DNA from: an uncultured Bacteroidota bacterium
GTDB taxonomy: Bacteria; Bacteroidota; Bacteroidia; UBA7662
NCBI GenBank assembly: GCA_903856555.1
Contig: CAIOCC010000130.1
Location: 1-8,874 of the forward strand
DNA length: 8,874 nt
Reading direction: 5' to 3'
Part shown: piece by piece, positions 5,860 to 8,874 of the stretch
Layout: each line of letters starts with the position of its first letter
Position numbering within the stretch: position 1 is the first letter of the stretch
Notes under the pieces: model-generated
Seen by the model: the letters and a program-made list of their open reading frames with translations, nothing else
What the model was told of the DNA's origin: nothing
Databases searched by the model: none
Made by a program: the position numbers and the translations under genes

Positions 5860-6321
5860 ATGTTCATCAGAGTAGTCTGCTGCCTCTTCTTGGGTTGGTT
5901 TCTGGCGGCTTGTCAAAGCGGAACCCAGGATACGTCCCCCAAAAGCGGGGAGGGCCTTGCGGATTCAACCTGCGGACCTGGCATGCAAGAGCCCAAAGCT
6001 GCGCCCATGGCTGCAGCAATGCGAGCCATGGCTGACCAAGCCGAAGCGATGCGGGCCTGGATTGTTAGCGATTCATCAACCCGCCCAGCCCGTCCAGCAT
6101 GGGCCAAGATGCCTTTTGAAGCCCAACGTCCGACGGATACCACGGTTCTTGTCGAGGAGTTTTTTGAGAAGGCCAAGGCCTATCACGAGGCCCATCGCCT
6201 AGTCGGGCAGCAACCGACGGCCCAGAATTTTGATGCCTTGGTCGCTCGCTGCATTGCCTGTCACCAATCGCATTGTCCTGGCCCCCTCAAGCGAATCAAT
6301 CGCTTGATGATTGGGTCCTAG
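5860..6321 (+). CDS. Lipoprotein c-type cytochrome, cytochrome c'-like
   Basis: This is a 153-residue lipoprotein beginning MFIRVVCCLFLGWFLAAC, with lipid acceptor C18 in a good lipobox (LAAC). A flexible linker (19-45) leads to Ala/Met-rich helices (46-67 and about 95-115) and a C-terminal CIACHQSHC (131-139), so covalent heme would attach at C131 and C134 with H135 as ligand. A single CxxCH near the C-terminus of a helical protein resembles the cytochrome c'/c556 four-helix bundle. The sixth ligand is not certain; one of the Met residues in the first helix could serve. The start ATG overlaps nothing but sits two bases after the DUF4920 stop, with AAGG supplied by that gene's end. It probably acts in the periplasm, anchored to a membrane, and needs the cytochrome c maturation machinery. 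Donor and acceptor are unknown. Confidence 0.75.
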   Translation: MFIRVVCCLFLGWFLAACQSGTQDTSPKSGEGLADSTCGPGMQEPKAAPMAAAMRAMADQAEAMRAWIVSDSSTRPARPAWAKMPFEAQRPTDTTVLVEEFFEKAKAYHEAHRLVGQQPTAQNFDALVARCIACHQSHCPGPLKRINRLMIGS

Positions 6322-6335
6322 GGACCTCAGTCCCT
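6287..6335 (+). terminator. Two hairpins at the 3' end of the cytochrome gene
   Basis: TCAAGCGA (6287-6294) pairs with TCGCTTGA (6300-6307) around a 5-base loop inside the last codons. AGGGAC (6320-6325) then pairs with GTCCCT (6330-6335) around CTCA, overlapping the stop codon. Neither is followed by a T-tract, so the role could be termination or 3'-end protection of the mRNA. Confidence 0.35.
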
Positions 6336-6364
6336 TCCGACGAATCGTTGATAAACGTTTGGAA

Positions 6365-6388
6365 CCGGTTTAGCCGGTTTAGCCGGTT
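6365..6388 (+). repeat. CCGGTTTAG direct repeat, 9-bp period, three units
   Basis: CCGGTTTAG occurs at 6365-6373 and 6374-6382, then a partial CCGGTT at 6383-6388. The block ends 14 bases before the phospholipase ATG, in the 81-base gap after the cytochrome gene. It may be a binding site for a regulator in the leader of the downstream gene, or a chance short tandem repeat. Confidence 0.7.
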
Positions 6389-6402
6389 GATTTTTGCCGG
6401 AA

Positions 6403-7395
6403 ATGTTGTTGCTATTCAAACCATCGCCACGTTGGTGGGCATTTATCACGGTCTTCGTTGGTCTATGCGGGCAAGGATTCGATGCCTATTCTTGGGGTTT
6501 TGCCGCCCATCGTTATATCAACGAGTCAGCGGTTTACGCGTTGCCTTCCCCGCTACGTGAATTTTTTGAATACCATCGTCTAGTCCTCAAGGAGAGAGCG
6601 GTATCGGCCGATCAACGCCGAGCATGGGATCCTTTGGAAGCCCCTTGTCATTATATGGACATGGATCGCTGGGGTGACAGCGAGCGTCTGGCCTTGCCCA
6701 TGCACTGGGACAGCGCTGTTCAATGTTATTCCGAAAAACTATTAAGAAGCCGAGGGATTTTGCCGTGGCATGCACCCCGGGTTTACCGACGCTTGGTTTG
6801 GGCCTTTGAGCAGGGAAACCACCGGTTAATCTTGCGAACGGCGGCTGATTTGGGTCATTACTTGGCCGATGCCCATGTTCCCCTTCATTTGTGTTCCAAT
6901 TACAACGGTCAAAACAGCGGGCAGCACGGGCTTCATGCTTTGCTCGAAAGCCGAATACCTGAGTACTTTGGAGATACCATGGCCCAAACATTACGAAGGG
7001 CCGAAATCGTGAAGCGCCCTGCTCATCATCTATGGCAAATCATGAACGATGCCTATGCCCACTTGGATCGTGTTTTTGATTGCGAGTGTCAATGTCGATC
7101 GCAGGTCCCATCGCATGAACAATACGCGCCCTTTCGCCGCGGCAATCGATTGCTACGTCAGGAATCAATCCCCTTTGTTCTGTGTTATCATCGTTGTCTC
7201 GGGGGATTGATGGGGCGTCAATTGGCATCATCGGTGGCGCATGTTGCGGATTGGTGGATGAGTGCCTGGGTCGAGGCGGGTCAGCCAATGCTGAGGGCCC
7301 AATGGGGTTCCGACGCAAACAATATGGAATCCTTCGAGGAGGAAGACGCAGAGGATCGATGGAAGGGAGGTGGTGGCGAAGACCATGACCCCTGA
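6403..7395 (+). CDS. Secreted zinc-dependent phospholipase C / P1-nuclease-fold enzyme
   Basis: The product has 330 residues from ATG 6403 (GGAA close upstream; a TTG at 6394 is less likely). A signal peptide (1-30: R10, then WWAFITVFVGLCG, ending AYS) would be cut just before W31, making Trp the mature N-terminus. That suits this superfamily, where the Trp amino group binds zinc. The ligand set looks complete: W31, H36, an Asp in DQRRAWD (D70 or D76), H83 in HYMD, H152/D156/H162 in GHYLADAHVPLH, and H178/E182 in HGLHALLE. Spacing W1-H6 and H-x3-D-x5-H equals P1 nuclease, while the last acid is Glu, as in B. cereus phospholipase C. So hydrolysis of phosphoester bonds in the periplasm or outside is likely, but lipid versus nucleic acid cannot be told apart. 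The tail (309-330) is acidic and Gly-rich. Confidence 0.82.
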   Translation: MLLLFKPSPRWWAFITVFVGLCGQGFDAYSWGFAAHRYINESAVYALPSPLREFFEYHRLVLKERAVSADQRRAWDPLEAPCHYMDMDRWGDSERLALPMHWDSAVQCYSEKLLRSRGILPWHAPRVYRRLVWAFEQGNHRLILRTAADLGHYLADAHVPLHLCSNYNGQNSGQHGLHALLESRIPEYFGDTMAQTLRRAEIVKRPAHHLWQIMNDAYAHLDRVFDCECQCRSQVPSHEQYAPFRRGNRLLRQESIPFVLCYHRCLGGLMGRQLASSVAHVADWWMSAWVEAGQPMLRAQWGSDANNMESFEEEDAEDRWKGGGGEDHDP

Positions 7396-7407
7396 GAATC
7401 CTCAGGG
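7390..7407. terminator. Symmetric hairpin between convergent phospholipase and rlpA genes
   Basis: CCCTGAG (7390-7396) and CTCAGGG (7401-7407) form a perfect 7-bp stem with loop AATC. The stem contains the phospholipase stop codon. It can form in RNA from either strand. No T-tract follows, so it may work with the neighbouring hairpin at 7416-7450. Confidence 0.5.
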
Positions 7408-7415
7408 CAGATGGG

Positions 7416-7450
7416 CGGGTTCAGGGTCTGATTTCTTCGACCCGAACCCG
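7416..7450 (-). terminator. Long hairpin over the rlpA 3' end
   Basis: CGGGTTC (7416-7422) pairs with GAACCCG (7444-7450), and GGGTC (7424-7428) with GACCC (7439-7443). This leaves one bulged A and a 10-base loop. The structure includes the rlpA stop codon and its last codons (VRVEEIRP). With the 7390-7407 hairpin it makes a tandem stop region between the two convergent genes. Confidence 0.45.
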
Positions 7451-7780
7451 ACCGATGCCTTTGGTAGGAATTTCGATCTGAGCAGCTGCCTTGGGGGAGA
7501 GATCAATGATGTGGGGGGACTGCCTAGGAAGCCGATCGTTCACAACGATTTCGACAGAGCACCCGTTACGAAGATGGGTTACTTTGACACGGGTACCGGG
7601 TGGCAGGGACTTGTGGGCGGCGCTAAGGGAGTTGCTCCGGTGAATTTGGCCTGAACTGGTTCGTTTCCCGTCAAATCGTTTGGCATAAACCGAGGCCGTG
7701 CCTACTTGTACCAGGGGCGTAGAATTGGGCTGTTCGGGGTAACCCAACAGAAGTCCGACCAACAAGATCAGGGGTATCAT
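7421..7780 (-). CDS. Small RlpA-like double-psi beta-barrel protein
   Basis: RlpA proteins are double-psi beta-barrel lytic transglycosylases that in some species cut peptidoglycan glycans lacking stem peptides at the septum. This one has only 119 residues: a short hydrophobic leader and one barrel, with no SPOR domain. Family landmarks are VGTASVYAKRFDGKRTSSG (26-44), AAHKSLPPGTRVKV (54-67), VNDRLP (80-85) and HIIDLSPKAAAQI (90-102). H56 and D82 are kept, but the Glu expected after the TASG-like motif is Gln45, at the right distance (11) from H56. The start must be ATG 7780 or later, since TAG lies in frame just upstream. The leader MIPLILLVGLLLG has no basic residue, unusual for a signal peptide. 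It may be a weak or non-catalytic wall-binding relative. Confidence 0.83.
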   Translation of the reverse strand: MIPLILLVGLLLGYPEQPNSTPLVQVGTASVYAKRFDGKRTSSGQIHRSNSLSAAHKSLPPGTRVKVTHLRNGCSVEIVVNDRLPRQSPHIIDLSPKAAAQIEIPTKGIGRVRVEEIRP

Positions 7781-7796
7781 ACCCTAAGTTAGGGTA
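7772..7796. promoter_or_regulatory. Nested palindromes over the rlpA start, between rlpA and cvpA
   Basis: GGGTAT-C-ATACCC (7772-7784) and TACCCTAA-G-TTAGGGTA (7780-7796) are both perfect odd palindromes and share the TACCC arm. The second looks like an operator with 8-bp half sites. In rlpA mRNA it would cover the AGGG ribosome site, while the first covers the start codon. The two folds exclude each other. Confidence 0.6.
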
Positions 7797-7836
7797 AAGT
7801 GTAGGCTTCTTGACAATTTTATCGGATTTTTACTTC

Positions 7837-8310
7837 ATGAAATGGCCTGAAATTCTGCTGGGGGTGTTGGGCCTGTATGCATTTTGGAAGGGCTATCAAA
7901 AGGGTTTGGTCGGCGTTTTGTTGGATTGGGTGGGTTTATTGCTTGCCTTGGCGTTGGTTTATGCCCTGTTCTCGGGTGGTACCGCCTTCTTGGAAAAGCT
8001 GGTACCTCCCGCCATGATTCGCGAAGGAGGTAAGGCTCTGGCCCTGCTATTGGTGGTGGTGGCTGTTCGGGTGGGGCTTTGGGCATTGAGCAAGGCTTCT
8101 GGCTGGATGGCCCGCAAAATCGGGTTGGAATTGCCCTACCGAATACTGGGCGCCTTTCTTCAGGTAGGTCAGGGCTTGGTAATCTGGTCCGTTTTGGCAG
8201 CCTGGATCGCTGGTTTTGAGGGGGGCGAAGTCTGGTTTCGGAAGATGTGGCCCTGGACGGGGTGGCTTTGGTTGGAATGGGGTCGTGGACTTTTGGCTAT
8301 TTTTCCCTGA
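7837..8310 (+). CDS. cvpA: CvpA family inner-membrane protein
   Basis: CvpA proteins are small inner-membrane proteins named for colicin V production in E. coli; the general function is unclear, with links to envelope stress and bile or antibiotic tolerance. ATG 7837 gives 157 residues; an in-frame TTG at 7810 is less likely. Four membrane segments are visible at about 4-16, 24-46, 66-86 and 103-126. The signature GYQKG (19-23) follows the first, and YRILGAFLQVGQGLVI (101-116) matches the conserved last segment. The C-terminus (132-150) is rich in Trp. There is no clear ribosome site, only an A/T-rich leader as usual for the phylum. It diverges from rlpA across 56 bases and ends 7 bases before the amidotransferase gene, so those two probably share a transcript. 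Confidence 0.83.
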   Translation: MKWPEILLGVLGLYAFWKGYQKGLVGVLLDWVGLLLALALVYALFSGGTAFLEKLVPPAMIREGGKALALLLVVVAVRVGLWALSKASGWMARKIGLELPYRILGAFLQVGQGLVIWSVLAAWIAGFEGGEVWFRKMWPWTGWLWLEWGRGLLAIFP

Positions 8311-8317
8311 GCGTACC

Positions 8318-8874
8318 ATGGACCGATTCTTGCTCTTGGACAACCGCGATAGTTTTACCTACAACTTGAGGGCTTGGGTTCTTAAGGCCGGTTATCAATG
8401 CCGTGTGGTGGATCATCATCAAGGCCTTGAAGCGTGGGAAGCGTGGTCTTGGGATGCCGCGATTTTGGGCCCGGGTCCAGGCACTCCTACCAAGTCAGGC
8501 CGACTCATGTCTTTTGTGGATCGATACGCCGAAGAAAAGCCTTTGTTGGGGATTTGTCTGGGGCACCAAGCCTTGGGCTTGAAGGCGGGTGCTCAATTGG
8601 TGCATGCTTCGGCGCCTGTTCACGGCAAACGAAGTTTTTTGCGTTGGAATCAGCCGATGTTTGATTTGTTTCAACACAATTACAACTCAAAGCTCACCCA
8701 ACTCGAAGGAGGGCAAGTGATGCGTTATCATTCGCTGGTCTTGGATAGGGTCCCCGAAACCTACCAGCTCTTGGCCAGTGCTTCGGACGATGGTACCGTT
8801 CAGGCCATGCGGCATCGAAGCAGGCCATTGTGGGGTTATCAGTTTCATCCTGAGTCAATTACGACCGATTCTTC
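8318..8874 (+). CDS. TrpG/PabA-type glutamine amidotransferase (3' end beyond window)
   Basis: This is the glutaminase subunit that supplies ammonia to anthranilate synthase (TrpE) or aminodeoxychorismate synthase (PabB); the two uses cannot be separated from this sequence. ATG 8318 opens a frame that is still open at the right edge after 185 codons, close to the usual length of about 190. Class I amidotransferase marks are DNRDSFTYNL (8-17), GPGPGTP (51-57), GICLGHQALG with nucleophile C80 (78-87), HGK (102-104), RYHSL (136-140) and GYQFHPESI with H177 and E179. All three catalytic residues are present. The family usually has DNYDSF or DNHDSF; here Arg fills that place. A fusion to a synthase domain past the edge is possible. 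It follows cvpA by 7 bases. Confidence 0.9.
   Translation, partial: MDRFLLLDNRDSFTYNLRAWVLKAGYQCRVVDHHQGLEAWEAWSWDAAILGPGPGTPTKSGRLMSFVDRYAEEKPLLGICLGHQALGLKAGAQLVHASAPVHGKRSFLRWNQPMFDLFQHNYNSKLTQLEGGQVMRYHSLVLDRVPETYQLLASASDDGTVQAMRHRSRPLWGYQFHPESITTDS

Noticed and set aside
7040..7318. Minus-strand open frame inside the phospholipase gene
   Set aside because: Antisense to a gene with a full zinc ligand set; no motif or ribosome site of its own.
7810..7815. TTGACA as a -35 box for cvpA
   Set aside because: No -10 box lies at a workable distance before the ATG, and this phylum does not normally use the sigma70 consensus.
1..8874. CRISPR arrays, tRNA or rRNA genes, insertion sequences, phage attachment sites
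   Set aside because: No spaced repeats, tRNA-like sequence, transposase or terminal inverted repeats were seen; intergenic gaps are all under 100 bases.

Overview
The window reads as a chromosomal segment from a member of the Bacteroidota, probably close to the Flavobacteriales/Sphingobacteriales. The evidence is a GldH gliding lipoprotein, a secreted protein with a type IX secretion (T9SS) type A C-terminal sorting domain, a RicT/PSP1 protein with a Cys-rich N-terminus, a DUF4920 lipoprotein, and TAnnTTTG-type promoter elements in place of sigma70 -10 boxes. Base composition is fairly even to moderately GC-rich by eye. I see no phage, IS, CRISPR, tRNA or rRNA; this is a dense housekeeping and cell-envelope region.

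Layout, left to right. (1) Positions 1-507, minus strand: a 42-codon remnant of a sixA-type phosphohistidine phosphatase, then the 5' part of an outer-membrane beta-barrel protein (BamA/TamA/D15-like) that runs off the left edge. (2) Positions 549-3476, plus strand: holB (clamp-loader delta'), ricT and gldH, with ricT and gldH overlapping by one base. (3) Positions 3466-5282, minus strand: rpsT, a strong intrinsic terminator, radC, and a T9SS cargo protein whose 3' end overlaps gldH tail to tail. (4) Positions 5360-6321, plus strand, divergent from rpsT: a two-gene unit of lipoproteins, DUF4920 and a c-type cytochrome with a C-terminal CxxCH. (5) Positions 6403-7395, plus strand: a secreted zinc phospholipase C/P1-nuclease-fold enzyme preceded by a 9-bp triple repeat. 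(6) Positions 7421-7780, minus strand: a very small RlpA-like protein, convergent with the phospholipase across two hairpins. (7) Positions 7837-8874, plus strand: cvpA and a TrpG/PabA glutamine amidotransferase that runs off the right edge; rlpA and cvpA diverge around nested palindromes.

Most of the genes are well-known families, and I find no clear unknown multi-gene system. The observations most worth following are the nested palindromes over the rlpA start, the DUF4920/cytochrome lipoprotein pair, the truncated sixA beside a short direct repeat, the rpsT terminator placed directly in front of radC, and the RlpA-like protein in which Gln replaces a catalytic Glu. The two edge genes and the sixA remnant were found by translating the minus or plus strand by hand.
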